The position numbers were made by a program, and so were the translations under genes. The notes under the pieces are model-generated. The model was not told the DNA's origin. It ran no database searches and saw nothing but the letters and a program-made list of their open reading frames with translations. From Apostichopus japonicus (lineage: Eukaryota; Echinodermata; Holothuroidea; Aspidochirotida; Stichopodidae): a stretch of DNA of 64,000 nt. The stretch covers positions 7,237,001 through 7,301,000 of the forward strand of contig NC_092570.1 in assembly GCF_037975245.1 (NCBI RefSeq). Direction: 5' to 3'. Below are positions 1 through 12,340 of the stretch, one piece after another (the first letter of the stretch is position 1; each line of letters starts with the position of its first letter).

Positions 1-228
1 ACCATTCATCTCTCTTGTAAATGAGTTATCTTTGATATTCTAGTGTTTTACCTTTGAAGGAACTGAATCTGGTAAAACTTAAACATATGCAAGTTACATA
101 ATATTTCCTGAGGATATTAATTTGTATCATAATGAAGTGTGTTCTACATTTTAAAAAATTATAGTGATTTATAGCAAAATGTATAAAACAAACAAGAGTT
201 TAATTGCTGTTCTTGTCATTTTCTACAG

Positions 229-293
229 GCAAAGAGTATGTTTGCATCGTGAGATTACACAGTGCTATTGAAAAGGTGTCAAAACTACAAGAG
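229..293 (+). CDS. DKC1: DKC1 exon (first in window)
   Basis: Acceptor ttctacag ends at 228 and donor gtgagt starts at 294. It encodes [21 protein letters not shown] after a split Gly codon. It lies in the pseudouridine synthase domain. Confidence 0.93.
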
Positions 294-3200
294 GTGAGTG
301 ACAATAGATGTAAGAGGTAAAACAATAGATGTAAGAAGTAAAACAATAGATGTAAGAGGTAAGACAATAGATGTAAGAGGTAAGACAATAGATGTTTGAG
401 GTAAAACAACAGATGTAAGAAGCAAAACAATAGATGTATGAGGTAAGACAAGATATGTAAGAGGTTAAAAAATAGATGTAAGAGGTAAATCAATATATGT
501 AAGAGGAAAACGTTAGATGAAGAGGTAAGACAATAGATGTTGGAGGTAAGACAGTAGATGTTAGAGGTAAAACAATCGATGTAGGAGGTAAGACAATAGA
601 TGTAAGACAATAGATGTAAGAGTTAAGACAATAGATGTAAGAGGTAAGACAATACATGTAAGAGGTAAGACAATATATGTAAGAGATATGACAATCAATG
701 TAAGAGGTAAAACAATCGATGAAAGAGTTAAAACAATAGTGCTATGTAAGAGGTAAGACAATAGATGTAAGAGGTAAAACAGTAGATGTAAGAGGTAAGA
801 CAATAGTCATAACTACTGAATTGTTCTGTATTTTCTGTATTAAGAAATGCAATTGCAAGGCTACTTATTCTTCTTATCATCTGCTGAAGATTTCTATCAT
901 CTGAAACCTCTTAGTGATACACATGATATAACATTGAAGAGAGTCTACCACTGTGTGGATATTTGCTTTAACCTGACATCAGATATTACGGTCGTCTCCT
1001 CATGACTGGAATATAAATATATGAATTATCCAAACTCTTTTGTTATTTTCCTCTCAACAGGCATTAGAAACACTCCAAGGAGCAGTCTTCCAAAGGCCAC
1101 CTCTCATCTCAGCTGTGAAGAGGCAGTTGAGGGTCAGGACCATCTACAAGAGCAAACTCATCGAATACGATGAAGATAGACACTTAGGTAACGTATTCAG
1201 TTTACTAATTATAACAACAATCTATATCTGCAAAGCAAAGCAAATTGTAATCCAAATCCATTTCTTCCTCCCAACTGGTTTGTAAGTGTATCATCTTGTT
1301 AGTGTGTCATCTTGTTAATGTGTCGTCATGTTAGTGTGTTGGCATATTAATGTGTTGTCATGTTAGTGTGTCGTCATGTTAGTGTGTTGTCATGTTAGGA
1401 TGTCGTCATGTTAGTGTGTCGTCATGTTAGTGTGTCACAATGTTAGTGTCGTCATGTTAGTGTGTCGTCATGTTAGTGTGTCTCATGTTAGTGTGTCGTC
1501 ATGTTAGTGTCGTCTGGTTAGTGTGTCGTCTGGTTAGTGTGTCGTCATGTTAGTGTGTCGTCATGTTAGTGTGTCGTCATGTTAGTGTGTCGTCATGCTA
1601 GTGTGTTTTCTTTCCTACTGTCATTTCCCTGAGATTAAAGACTGGGGTATTTATTGTTACATGAGAAGTACTTAAACCAAGATGCTTAACAATGGAAGGA
1701 AACACAAAAAAGACTTCTAGAGAACAAAGAAATCTTAATCTAACCGAGGGTATTCCCAGCTTTCGCAAAAAGTGGTTGAAACATAGAATGTAAACGGTTT
1801 TTCGGTTATTTTTTCGATTCTTCACCCATCTGTTCTCTACATGGTAAAAGAGTGAAAAATCTGTGCAAAATGTCAAGCAAGTTCTTGGTTAAATAATGAG
1901 TGGCAGTGTACGCAAGGCATCGAAATTTGAACGAGGTAAAATTTGCTCCAGTTTATGCTCTTCTTATATCTGAGGTACGTGTAAGAGTGAACTGAAGTCA
2001 AAGTTTGTCTCTCCTATTTGCACACGTTCCTCAAGTTCTGCAATGTTTGTTTGTGTCTTAGGAATCTTTTGGATGAGCTGTGAAGCTGGTACTTATGTGA
2101 GAACGTTATGCGTCCACTTGGGTCTACTGCTTGGAGTCGGAGGTCAAATGGCCGAACTGAGGCGGGTCAGGTCTGGCATCCAGTCCGAAAAGGTGATTTA
2201 TAGTAGTAAATAATTACAATTCAGATGAAATGTCAGAGTAGGTGGTTGCTGTAACAACGTTTCAATATTTTCGTATATATGCTATAGATCGAAAAGTGAC
2301 AAGGAAAGGTGGGTGGGGAAGGGGGAGAACTAGTGAAAGTAGAAACTATGGTAAGAAGTATTCAGTTTGGTCCTGGAGCTAGATCACAAAATTGTTTTTA
2401 GCAATTCATTTCCCTTGTCGCGTCCCAAACCTTTCAGAAGTGTAAAGTGATAATTCTGTCGTAACTTTATACCTTCTGTGCATAACTACAAAATATATAT
2501 ATATTTTTTGGTTTCATATATATATTAAAATATTAAAATCCTAGAAAACAAGATTAATGACTCTAAGAATTGTTTTTTTGCTCCATTTCAGGACCACATG
2601 GCAACTATGCATGATGTCATAGATGCTCAGTGGGTCTACGACAATCACAAGGACGAGACTTACCTACGGCGAGTGATCAAACCAATGGAAGCCATCTTGA
2701 CCGGACACAAGAGAATTGTACTCAAGGATAGCGCAGTGAGTATTGGGGAACAAAGTGTCCTTTGGCAGTGTCTTTCCTTATCTTTGTGTGTTAGAAGTGA
2801 CATTTGGTGGTTGGCCAGTTATTTGTCTTTGTTCTCAATACATTAATTTCATATATTGAGCCAAAAAATATTTATATCTGAGATCAACAACAACATATTT
2901 CCTCGTAGCAATAATTTCAAGTGATGTTCAACTGTCTTGACCTGTTGTGTCTATGAGAAGACCGACTGTGTATGCTAATGGTCTCTCTGTGATGGGTGAG
3001 GAGGTATATTGGTTCGTGAAGCAGAAAGCATCACTCACTAAAGCAATTAGCAACGTTGCTATGTCTTCTATGTCAGTGTGGCAAGTCTGTCCGTCCGTCA
3101 TAATTGTCTGTAAAATCAATGTTAATATACACTCTGCATGTTTGGTGAGATGGCCTAGACATTTTAGTTGCGACTGGAGCAGGCATGAGCTTTCTCCGCC

Positions 3201-6200
3201 AATTCGCGGAATATCCGTGATTTCTGTTCTTCCTTGGGGACAAAAGCTATTATCCTAACACACTGTAGCATACGCAAACTGGAGCCTATACCGCAATATT
3301 TGCAAAGTTCCGAGATTTTCTTTTTACCCCAGGCTCGTCCCTGCTGGAGACTAATTGTGTTTTTGTCAGTTCACCTCATTAAGATCATCATCAAGGGTAT
3401 TTCTTTATTAAATTATTTTCATATTCTCTCCCAGGTCAATGCTGTCTGCTACGGTGCCAAAGTCATGTTGCCAGGAGTGTTGAGGTTCGAGGACGGTATC
3501 GAGATAAACACAGAAATAGTACTAATGACTACAAAGGGTGAAGCCATCGCCTTGGCAATTGCTCTCATGACGACAGCCACCATAGCAACTTGTGATCACG
3601 GTCTCGTCGCCAAACTGAAAAGAGTCATCATGGAGAGAGACGTGTATCCAAGGAAGTGGGGGCTGGGGCCAAAGGTCAGTAGCATCAAGTAACAAGATTG
3701 ATACCTTTTTCAGTTTTTATGTTTATGTTGATATTTGTGTTGACCTGCTGGGTATTTCAAAGCCTGTGTTATTTCATTGTGCTTGATATGCTATGATGGT
3801 TCAAAGTCTTGAAGAGCAATATCTCAAAATATTGAAGCTTTATGTTGTACTCTGTTTATGCGATACTTTTATTTTTAATATTAAAGCATCTTTGTCCCAA
3901 ATAGTTCATTATGCTGTATTACTTGAAGTACAGTTTTTGTAATTTTTCCATCACCCACTCCTTCTTAGGTAATGCTATTGATAAAGTAGATGTGGTCTGG
4001 TTTTACTCTTCTTTTTTGTTTTGAAATAAAGGTTTTCTTAACTTCAAATGTTCTTGATGTTTTTTCTTGATACCAAAGTCTTAAATATTGATAAGATGAG
4101 TCCTATTTATTTGTTTGTTATGTACTGCAGGCCTCAAAGAAGAAGTTACTTATCAAGGAAGGAAAGTTAGACAAGTATGGCAGGCCAAACCAAAATACAC
4201 CAAAGGAATGGGCACAGGAGAACAAACAGGAAAACGAGTGAGTTGGAGATAATACTGGAGGAGGGGCTAGATGGGGTTATATTGGAGGAGGGGCTAAATG
4301 GGGTAATACTGGAGGAGTGACCAGATGGGGTAATACTGGAGGAGGGGCTGGATGGGGTCATACTGGTGGAGGGTTAGATGGGGTCATACTGGAGGAGGGG
4401 CTAAATAGGGTTATATTGGAGGAGGGGCGAAATGGGGTTATATTGGAGGAGGGGCTAGATGGGTAATACTGGAGGAGGGGCTAGATAGGGTCATACTGGA
4501 GAAAGGGCCAGATGAGGTCATACTGGAGGAGGGCTAGATAGGGTCATATTGGAGGAGGGGCTAGATGCAGTAATACTGGAGGAGGGTTAGATGGGGTTAT
4601 ATTGGAGGAGGAGCTAAATGGGTAATACTGGAGGAGGGACCAGATGGGGTAATACTGGAGGAAGGCTAGATGGGTAATACTGGAGAGGGTTGTTAGATGG
4701 GGCAATCTGGGAGGAGGGGCTAAATGGGATAATACTGGAGGAGGAGCTAAATGGGGTAATACTGGAGAGGGTTAGATGGGGTAATACTGGAGAGGGCTAG
4801 ATGGGGTCAAACTGGTGGAGGGGACAGATTGGGTAATACTGGAGGAGGAAACTATTAAAAGAATTACAAAGTAATAGGGCAGAAATTAAAAAGGAAAACT
4901 GCTCTCAAAGAGAGGTTTTGTTGAAGAAAAGAGCCTTATAGTCAAAGAATTATTATGTTGGAGATTATTAGCCTGTGGTATTGTCTTGCCAGGGAAGTAA
5001 TACAAATGGGAAAAGGAAATTATACTTTGCAAGAAAATTATGGTTTAGCATTCAACAAAGGTTAGGACAAATATGACAGAAAACATCTGCCAGGGAGTGT
5101 GTTTGTAGCAGGAAAAAAAGACTCCACAGTTAGATTAATCCAAATGTCTCTTTACCCTCTCTTGCTGCTTATAACATAGTACTTACTTACTGACACATTT
5201 TTCAAGATTGGTTACGAGAGCAGGTGGTATAAAGTTGACTATGAAGCCATATGAAGAAGTGTTAAACATTAACATTTGTTGCTTTTATATTTTAATTTAC
5301 AGTGGTAAGAATGGACCCCCAGTTACAGAAGCAGCTGAAACACCAGTGAAGAGAAAGAGAGAGTCCAGCAGTAGTAGCAGTGAAGGTAACATTTAATGAA
5401 CTCTCAACCCTTCTATAAGGTGGAGGGGGGGGGGTTGTGTGTACAGGGGAAGGGGTATTAAAGAGTAATGTTTGTGTCCTTGTTTGGTTTCTTGGCTTGG
5501 AAGGCCAAGGAACATGTATGGTCTACTTGTAATGTGATGGTTTGGTATGTAAGTGTGAATTTGTGACAGGATATTAAAAATTCACATTCTTGATCTGTGG
5601 CTGCTTAAGGAGTACCAGAGCCCTGGTATGAGTGGTAAAGGTCAAAGGTCAGCAGCAGTCCTTTACATATATTGGGTGGTTTGCACTCTTGCTATGAAAG
5701 GAGTCTAGTTATTGTGGTAAATGTTTAAATTGAAAATTTCTAGAACATGTTTTGTCCGTGGTTTGGGGGAGGGGTCAGTGTTTACAGATTTTATCATTTT
5801 CAAGGTTATCAACACCAATGAAACAATGTGGACTTTCTTCCTTCAATGATTGGAAGCTGTGATTAAATCAACTCTGTTAAAAATCCAGTTGTACAGGAGC
5901 AGAAAGAGGAAGCACTGCCATACATATTCAAAGGAAGTTATACATTAAAGGCATCGAAGACTCGCCCCAAACCCCGTGCGGCCATCTGAAAAAGTTAACT
6001 TTCTGTTGCTTGCAAGTGACGTTTTGTTTGTGACGCTACAAAATGCAGACAGTAATAAAACGTGATACCTTGTTATCTTTAGCTGGACCTGAGATGTCCA
6101 TCGCTGTATCGTTTGTACACTGTGCTGTGGGTATTGACCTCAGCTGTATGTACTGACTGTACACTAGTGTCTAATTACTGAAGGTAGCAAGCTGTGTGTG

Positions 6201-7862
6201 TGTTTTCTGGGATCGATGGTGGTGTCTTACACTTCTGTTACACCTCATTGGAAACTAGGTCAGGTTACCGGCATTAGACGTTTCTTTTTGCGCAAGTCTT
6301 CACACCCTTTAAGTCAGGTGCACAAGCAAAGGGTCTTTACTAATTTTTATGTGTCCCAAGGTTAATTCAAGATCACTTATAAACTTGATTGTACAATTTA
6401 GGGTCGAAGGTCAGTTAACATCACTGGTGGAGAAATATGAGAAACTTGAGATCAAATCCTCTAGATGAGCCTTGGTGTGTTTTTCATATCACTTGACATG
6501 CCCCGGCATCCTCTCACACAAACATATTGTTGAAATTATGACATGGTCCATTGAACACATATTCTATTTTGTTGGAGCCATGTGTTGTGAAATGTAAGGT
6601 AGATTAGGTTTGAATCCTCTTCAAATATTGTTCATCTGTTCTGACAGGTGCTGCCACAGCTCCAACAACTCCTGTTACTCCAGCAGCGGTGAAGAGTGAG
6701 GAGGGTGAGGAGGGAGAAGAACGAAAGAAGAAGAAGAAAAAGAAGGACAAGAAGATGAAACTGGAGCAATCGCTAGAGTCGAGTGCCTTGGCAGATGTCG
6801 ATGTAAGTAGTTACATTGAACGTTCAAAGCATTAGTCTCCAAACGCTTCAACAAAATGTATCTTGGGTCAAGAGCATTAAAAATTTGCCAATGTACTGAA
6901 GATTATATTTCCATTATATCCTTGGAATCTGCAAATGTCTGTTTATTATTTTTGAATTATGAATTTTGAGATACTTTTGAAATCAATAGTTGGTATCTTT
7001 GAAGTTCCAAACAACTTGCCTCTGAGAATGGGCAGTATCTTGGTACATAGTACTTAGTATGTGTGACCCCCAAAAAGTTGATTACTGAAAGAAGATTGTC
7101 CAGTTTGAAGCGTTAAAGATGGCGGACAAACTGCCCGCATTGATTAAACTAGACCGCAAACAATGTCACTGTCCTGACCTAGTTGTCAATAGATTTGAAG
7201 ATGCATGGTCTAACCTCTCAGCCCTGCATACTCTTCAAGTGTTCAGCACACATGATTCAGGTTTATGTTAATGACCTGTGCTCGTTTAGGTCACATATGA
7301 CAGTATTGCCCTGCGATCAGTTACATCAACTAAAACTACAGTTTTAGCTGTAAACTGTCCCAGACTGACTGCCTAGTCTGGGATTGCTACTTCTGTAGTT
7401 TTCCCCAACAGAAGCTGACACAATTAAATCTGGTGAAATATTGATCGATGATAGTTTGAAGGACTGTCTACGATTTCCGCATTCAGTGGAGCAGTGTGCT
7501 GCTGGGCTTAAGGTTGTGTCAGTGGCATTTTTGAATTAGATTTGATACCTCTTCTTCACACTAATTTCCAACATAAGCAAAGTAAACAATAAAAGTTTGA
7601 AGCACATGTTCACTGCTGGACTATCTACGATTTCCACATTCAGTGGAGGAGCAGTGTGCTGCTGGGCTTAAGGTTGTATCAGTGGCATTTCTGAATAAGA
7701 TTTGATACCTCCTTCTTCAGGCTAATTTCCAACATAAAAGACACTTTTTACCACTTGTCCATTTTCCTTTGACTTTCATCTCATCATCAACAGTCCACCC
7801 CTGGAACGGAAAAGAAGAAGAAAAAGAAGAAGAAGAAGGAGAAAGAAGAAGACTCGAGCTAG
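229..7862 (+). CDS. DKC1: Dyskerin, 3' part of gene (9 exons, 5' end outside window)
   Basis: Joined exons 229-293, 1061-1187, 2062-2192, 2592-2735, 3435-3674, 4131-4237, 5303-5385, 6648-6802 and 7794-7862 give 372 codons that stay in frame across every junction and end at TAG 7860-7862. All introns are GT-AG. The product closely resembles animal dyskerin from about residue 150 onward: [50 protein letters not shown] (TruB-like pseudouridine synthase), then the PUA region with [30 protein letters not shown] and [10 protein letters not shown]. The tail is acidic, serine-rich and lysine-rich, a nucleolar-targeting type end. Dyskerin is the catalytic subunit of H/ACA snoRNPs (rRNA pseudouridylation) and stabilises telomerase RNA in vertebrates. 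The catalytic Asp exon is upstream of the window. The single-copy conserved gene forms the left border of the receptor array. Confidence 0.97.
297..812. repeat. 21-bp minisatellite in DKC1 intron
   Basis: About 24 tandem copies of a unit near acaatagatgtaagaggtaa, period 21, with point variants and small indels. It starts immediately after the donor of the first exon. Because 21 is divisible by 3, it keeps long open frames on the - strand that are artefacts. Confidence 0.95.
1061..1187 (+). CDS. DKC1: DKC1 exon, [15 protein letters not shown] segment
   Basis: Acceptor ctctcaacag ends at 1060 and donor gtaacg starts at 1188, leaving a split Gly codon. The encoded [20 protein letters not shown] is a signature of the TruB/dyskerin family. 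Confidence 0.96.
1284..1605. repeat. 16-bp minisatellite in DKC1 intron
   Basis: About 20 tandem copies of gtgtcgtcatgttagt, with variants such as catcttg and cgtctgg. It lies 96 bp after the exon ending at 1187. The unit is unrelated to the 21-bp and 27-bp arrays of neighbouring introns. Confidence 0.95.
2062..2192 (+). CDS. DKC1: DKC1 exon, end of catalytic domain
   Basis: Acceptor tgtcttag ends at 2061 and donor gtgatt starts at 2193. It encodes [20 protein letters not shown] and RRVRSG, the conserved C-terminal part of the pseudouridine synthase fold. Confidence 0.96.
2592..2735 (+). CDS. DKC1: DKC1 exon, linker to PUA domain
   Basis: Acceptor atttcag ends at 2591 and donor gtgagt starts at 2736. 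It encodes [20 protein letters not shown] through LKDSA, 48 codons in phase 0 at both ends. Confidence 0.97.
3435..3674 (+). CDS. DKC1: DKC1 exon, PUA domain
   Basis: Acceptor tctcccag ends at 3434 and donor gtcagt starts at 3675, 80 codons. It encodes [39 protein letters not shown] and [17 protein letters not shown]: the PUA RNA-binding domain. Confidence 0.97.
4131..4237 (+). CDS. DKC1: DKC1 exon after PUA
   Basis: Acceptor gtactgcag ends at 4130 and donor gtgagt starts at 4238. It encodes [20 protein letters not shown], which matches the dyskerin segment following WGLGPK. The 27-bp minisatellite begins only a few bases past the donor. Confidence 0.95.
4244..4850. repeat. 27-bp minisatellite in DKC1 intron
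   Basis: About 22 copies of a purine-rich unit near ggggctagatggggt plus atactggagga, period 27 with length variants. It is strongly G-rich on the + strand and starts about 7 bp after the donor of exon 4131-4237. Confidence 0.95.
5303..5385 (+). CDS. DKC1: DKC1 exon, Ser-rich tail
   Basis: Acceptor aatttacag ends at 5302 and donor gtaac starts at 5386. It restores frame with the previous exon (split Asp) and encodes [13 protein letters not shown], like the KRKRESESESDE segment of vertebrate dyskerin. Confidence 0.93.
5386..6647 (+). other. DKC1 intron (5386-6647) without coding sequence
   Basis: No conserved frame is seen. The intron contains a TTAA-flanked MITE at 5945-6312; the rest is unremarkable. 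Confidence 0.8.
5945..6312. mobile_element. MITE with TTAA ends in DKC1 intron
   Basis: The left end ttaaaggcatcgaagactcg is the imperfect inverse of the right end gcaagtcttcacaccctttaa: both read TTAAAGG, then GAAGACT-GC going inward. TTAA sits at both outer edges, the target-site preference of piggyBac-like and some other DNA transposons. Length is about 368 bp with no open frame, so it would be non-autonomous. Family assignment is uncertain. Confidence 0.65.
6648..6802 (+). CDS. DKC1: DKC1 exon, Lys-rich tail
   Basis: Acceptor ttctgacag ends at 6647 and donor gtaagt starts at 6803. It encodes a Thr/Pro/Ala stretch, then [19 protein letters not shown]: a low-complexity basic tail. Confidence 0.92.
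7272..7423 (+). other. Cluster of four short hairpins in last DKC1 intron
   Basis: Perfect short stems: TGACCT/AGGTCA (7272-7293), TACAG/CTGTA (7337-7352), CCCAGACT/AGTCTGGG (7359-7382) and CTTCTGT/ACAGAAG (7390-7414). The last is followed by ACA at 7418-7420. Dyskerin introns host H/ACA snoRNAs in vertebrates, but these stems are short and no clear H box or pseudouridylation pocket was recognised. This may be a decayed MITE or chance. Confidence 0.25.
7461..7733. repeat. 157-bp tandem duplication in last DKC1 intron
   Basis: The stretch from ggactgtctacgatttccgc at 7461 recurs from 7618 (ggactatctacgatttccac), both running through ttaaggttgt and ttgatacct. The second copy lies directly upstream of the terminal-exon acceptor. 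Confidence 0.85.
7794..7862 (+). CDS. DKC1: DKC1 terminal exon
   Basis: Acceptor atcaacag ends at 7793. The exon encodes [20 protein letters not shown] then SS and the stop TAG, a second basic nucleolar-type cluster as in other dyskerins. Confidence 0.93.
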   Translation, partial: STPGTEKKKKKKKKKEKEEDSS

Positions 7863-10800
7863 TTTGATGGAGACAGGGAGGGAAAGAGAGATATTCCGCA
7901 TCAGTGCCTTCAGAGATGGAGTCCAGATATAAGAAAAACACATTCCATCACTGGAGGCCCAAAAAAACCCCACCATGTCATGGAGAGAGAAATCTATTTC
8001 TAGAACATGACGTCATACATATCTGCTGAATGTCGGGAATAGATTTGAGACTTGTCTCCTTCGGGAAGTAACACAGCCGGGAATTCCTCAAAGGCTGTAA
8101 CGGGATATGTCCGGTCAGGCGTCTTCAGGGAAACTTATCTCTTATCGCCGGCAGGATGAGCACGTTGCTGTACAAATGCATAGATGTATAATAAGCGATC
8201 TCAATTTCATCCATCTTGTGTCAGAGCACAAAGGACAACAGAAAAGGAGCAATTATATTCTGAAAGATTCAAATGATTCATGCACGTGCAGCCACCGAGA
8301 CAGACTTGCTGCAAATCACGTAAGCGCCGAAGCCAGTTGTAGACTTAACCTTCCAGGTCAGGAATTGTGGTTTGAACTTGTAAATATCCTTCACATCCAT
8401 AAATGTTAATTGTTCCCTTCGTTTGCCTGCTGAACAGTTTTCAAAGCCGTCATGCTTGTGGTTTTCTTTACCCTTGGAAGGCAATTTGTTCTAGCTCTAA
8501 TCTCAAAACAGCAGTATAGTTGACTGGGTGAATGAAATTGGGACCACTTTAACCAGACAAAATCGGCTTTGTATTATTTCGGCGTACTTTAATCATCCAA
8601 TCGATGCATTCTTTTTGAGATCAAACTTTTTCCTGACAGTTTCACACCTACACAAAAGTGTTTTGTGTACAAAGTTTGCGCTCATTTTATTAACAAAAGC
8701 ATCATCTTTCTCACATTTCTAATGCTAAATTAAACGAATTTGGGAACCTCCATGCTGCCCCAGTTTTCGTGTGTATAATTCAATATTTGTTTATGTTGTT
8801 GAAAATTGACAACTTTTAGCGAATATCCCTGACATAGATACATTAAAATAATTTGTATGCGAAGCATATTGGTGATTCCTTTGGATTCAGAAGATTATTC
8901 GTTATCACTTTTAATTATATAAAAAAAAAAAAATCTGTGATTGGTACAGGCCAAGTCAGCTGATAAGTAGATAGAGAAGGTATATCATGAAAGATTCTGT
9001 AGGATCGTACAGAGCTATATGGTTTGTAGGGGAGGGGGAGGGGTGTGACAAGGTCAAAGGTGTTACAGTTGGTATCCTTTACTCTACCATTGACATTGGA
9101 AGTAAAACTCATAGGTTTGAATTCAGCCTGCAAAGCAGATTTGAAAGGTCGCCCACAATCTTACAGAAATATGATATAGATGCAACCCTTTAGGCCTTTG
9201 GATTGAGGTCCTTGCCTACCTGGAACATTGCTTTATTTAGAAGTAAGATTTTTGATTGTCAGACCAATGTTTTTCATCTGTGTCTCTTAGAAACTTAATT
9301 TAGAACCCATGATCTAGGGGTGACTATCAACAATAAAAATGAGTGTAACACATTACTGAATATGGGTGGGGAGGGGGGGGTGGGGAATGATGAAACCAGG
9401 TGTTTTTGGGTATTCTTTACCCTTCTTCTCTATTACTTTCATTTAGTTATTCCGGTGGAGTTGGTATGATAGGGACAGAAACATTTTTACCTCGTTGAAT
9501 AGGTTGACCATCTCACAAAGAGCCTATTGGAGAGCTGGACTGTGAAATTCGTCTTCTTTTTATCATGCACTGTAAATATGGACGCTTTAAGATAGTAGTA
9601 TCAGCTGGCTCAAGGGTGGGTTGGCAAGTCTTTGAGATAAGGATGTGAGTGGTTTTAAGACTACCGATTAAGAGACTAACACTTCAATACCACAGACACT
9701 ACTAGAAGACTCTTATCAAGCTGCGGAAAATGCAGAAATTTTAATTGTTAGTATTTGTTTCTGTTTACTTTAGAAACATGCTCCAATAAGATCATTTATT
9801 TGTATTGATATGTATTCCCATTTTAAGGAACATATTTAATTTTCAAAAATAATAAATATGATGAACATAGTTCATCATAGTAATTGTTTGTACTTTATTC
9901 TTGCTTTAGTGTTGACAAAACCATTTCCAGTATAAACAGCATTAGCAGGGGAATGAAAATGGAGGTACATACCATAATGGGAAGAGGCATTTGGCCGCGA
10001 AAGACGTTTGTGTCTAATGGAAGAAAACTTTGTATTGCCATCAAGTTTACTAAAATCATATTCCGGAAGTTGCATGAAGGGTGTAGGAGTGTGTAAGCTG
10101 GATCAGTCGGCGATAATATGTATTTAATTTAAATAGGTGGTGTTTATGAGAGGAGGTTTAAAATAGCTTGAATGAGGTTACCAGGGGAACTTTTCTCCTT
10201 ACCCCAACCCCTACCCACCAGGCTCATCAAAGCCATGTTGTCTCGAATGTCTTTCTGTGAAATTCATCGCCGATAATCGCAAAGAAAAAGAAAGAAAGTT
10301 TCTTGTAGGTACCAGCATACTAGCTCGAAACCGGTGCATCACTGGGTGACAGGCAGGAGCTTCGAAATCCAGGTCCGGCCCATGAGATAATTCTGTCACC
10401 TGACCCCCTTCTTTGCACTTTTTATGTATCCCTTACTTTCCAGGCCCGCCATTTCACTGGACACCCATATTAACCCTAGGCCCAAGTGCTAAACCTCCAT
10501 CCCCAAGCTCTTCAGGCGTAGTTTGGGTTGCGAAATATGCTAGTTTCCTCAGGTACCAAATGCGTCACGTATGTCTTGAACCAGCGCCTCCAGTTGGATC
10601 ACCGAGCTGGTATCAATGAACGTCCCATCTCCTACACCTGAAGATCGCTTCCACTGCTAATATTCTTACAATTTAAGTCCCTATCACCTTAAACCTGGAA
10701 CGTGGTCATGTTATCTTGACGTGTTACATCTAGGCAGAACGGTCAACTAAGATAAAGAGTCTGGACAATAAACCCAAAACACGTTTACAAGATTCATACA

Positions 10801-12340
10801 CATTCCCAGCCCATTCAAGGATTGTAACCACGTGATAACGACTGTTTGATATATCTACTGCATTGTAGCAGTATCACAATAACGGACCTTTAAATTGAAA
10901 GGATAAACAGGGTATTTCATATATATACCATATACTTACTGCTGTAAAAGAACAGATATTCAATATTCACGGTTCACGGATTATTGAATTCCTTGTTCGG
11001 CAACTTTTCTGATATGGCTCTTTGACATAGCTTAACCATACATACAGCTGTGCCGTGTATTGTTTTGTATCCGTAGCAACTATTGTCCACTATAACGTAC
11101 ATGCATTTTAGCTTGCTAATAATGTACCACTCAATACACAATAAATGGCGGACAAGTAGTATTCAGTAACACAGCTGTATATGTGGTAACAACAATGTAG
11201 AATCCTACGCACAAACGAAATTTAAACTTACACGTTAAGTGTCTCAAACAACAGATGTCTATACACACAAAACAGTCAACAGAAAAGGACACCTCTTTGT
11301 TTCAGTAGTTTAATATTCTGCAGAAATTGGACACAAAAAAGTTCACATTTTGTTAATTGCCGTTCCTTTAACGCTTACAGCTATACAGTTTGTTACTTTC
11401 GGAAGAGTACATGGTCAGCCGAACTACAACTGTTCTACGTTTAGAGGTTTATGGTCATTTAATGTAAGAAGCAACTCTACATATCTACTGTCGCTTTGTT
11501 CAAATCGGGTGTAATTCTAGCAGCACAGCATTAAAACCTTTCCAGGTAAAAGTTTATACCAACTGCTCTACAGGCGACCTGCAACAAATGTCATTGCACA
11601 ATATGAAAGCCCAATTATAGTCTATATCATACTTTGCAAATACAGAATCGGGGCGAAATATTTGAGAAAGGTGTGGACGTTTTTGTTAAAAACATTTACG
11701 ATCGACATAACGTTATTTTATACGGAATATTTGCAATATATTACTCTTAATCTGATGAATATGGGGCTATGGATATGTAAGTTAACAACTCGAGAACAAC
11801 CACTTGTGTAACCACCTTTCATGGACTATAAGTAATCTTAGCACATCATTAACATGTGGAAAGTTTGCCCAAGTTCTTACTTTTTCGACTCAAGATGTAC
11901 CGGTAAGTTGTTTTCTTTTAAATTTGTTTACTCAATGAACGGAAAGGATTCATGGGCACCAGAGCAGACCTCTTTGTGTTTAAAGGGACACGTGATACTC
12001 TTTTGATGTAACATCGTCATTATCATTATCATACGGTTACCATCGCGATGTAAGGGGATTTAGGATGAGTGCGGATCAATTAAGTCGTTTGGTATTCTGA
12101 GCCCAGGCTTTATCTCCGAGTGACTTTTCTCTAAAAGCACCTCCGTTTGTACAAGCCTATACTATTTATTCCCTTTCCAAGGGACGCGTGATATACTCAC
12201 TTGGCGTACCATCTTCATTATCGCACGATTACAGTCTCGACGGCAAAGGGACTGGGATTAACAATGGATCAAATGGGAATGGGATTAAGAATGCATGAAG
12301 GTGATAAGTCTTCATGTCTAAGCTCTATTTTGGATGACTT
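7863..12340. other. DKC1 3' UTR and intergenic spacer
   Basis: No frame with family resemblance was found on either strand, only short unsupported ones. AATAAA-like signals occur (9332-9337, and near 9850) but none can be chosen as the DKC1 polyadenylation site from sequence alone. G-rich runs occur near 9027-9050 and 9363-9385. An imperfect direct repeat of about 200 bp begins near 11985 (gggacacgtgatac) and near 12180 (gggacgcgtgatat). The receptor-array homology starts at about 12345. Confidence 0.6.

Noticed and set aside
200-803. Long - strand open frames rich in LTS/YLL repeats
   Set aside because: They are the 21-bp minisatellite translated; the period is a multiple of three and no domain is present.
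4167-4361. - strand frame of Ser/Pro repeats
   Set aside because: Translation of the 27-bp minisatellite, antisense to a DKC1 exon and intron.
8107-8409. 100-codon + strand frame after DKC1
   Set aside because: No recognisable family, no splice or start context, inside probable 3' UTR.
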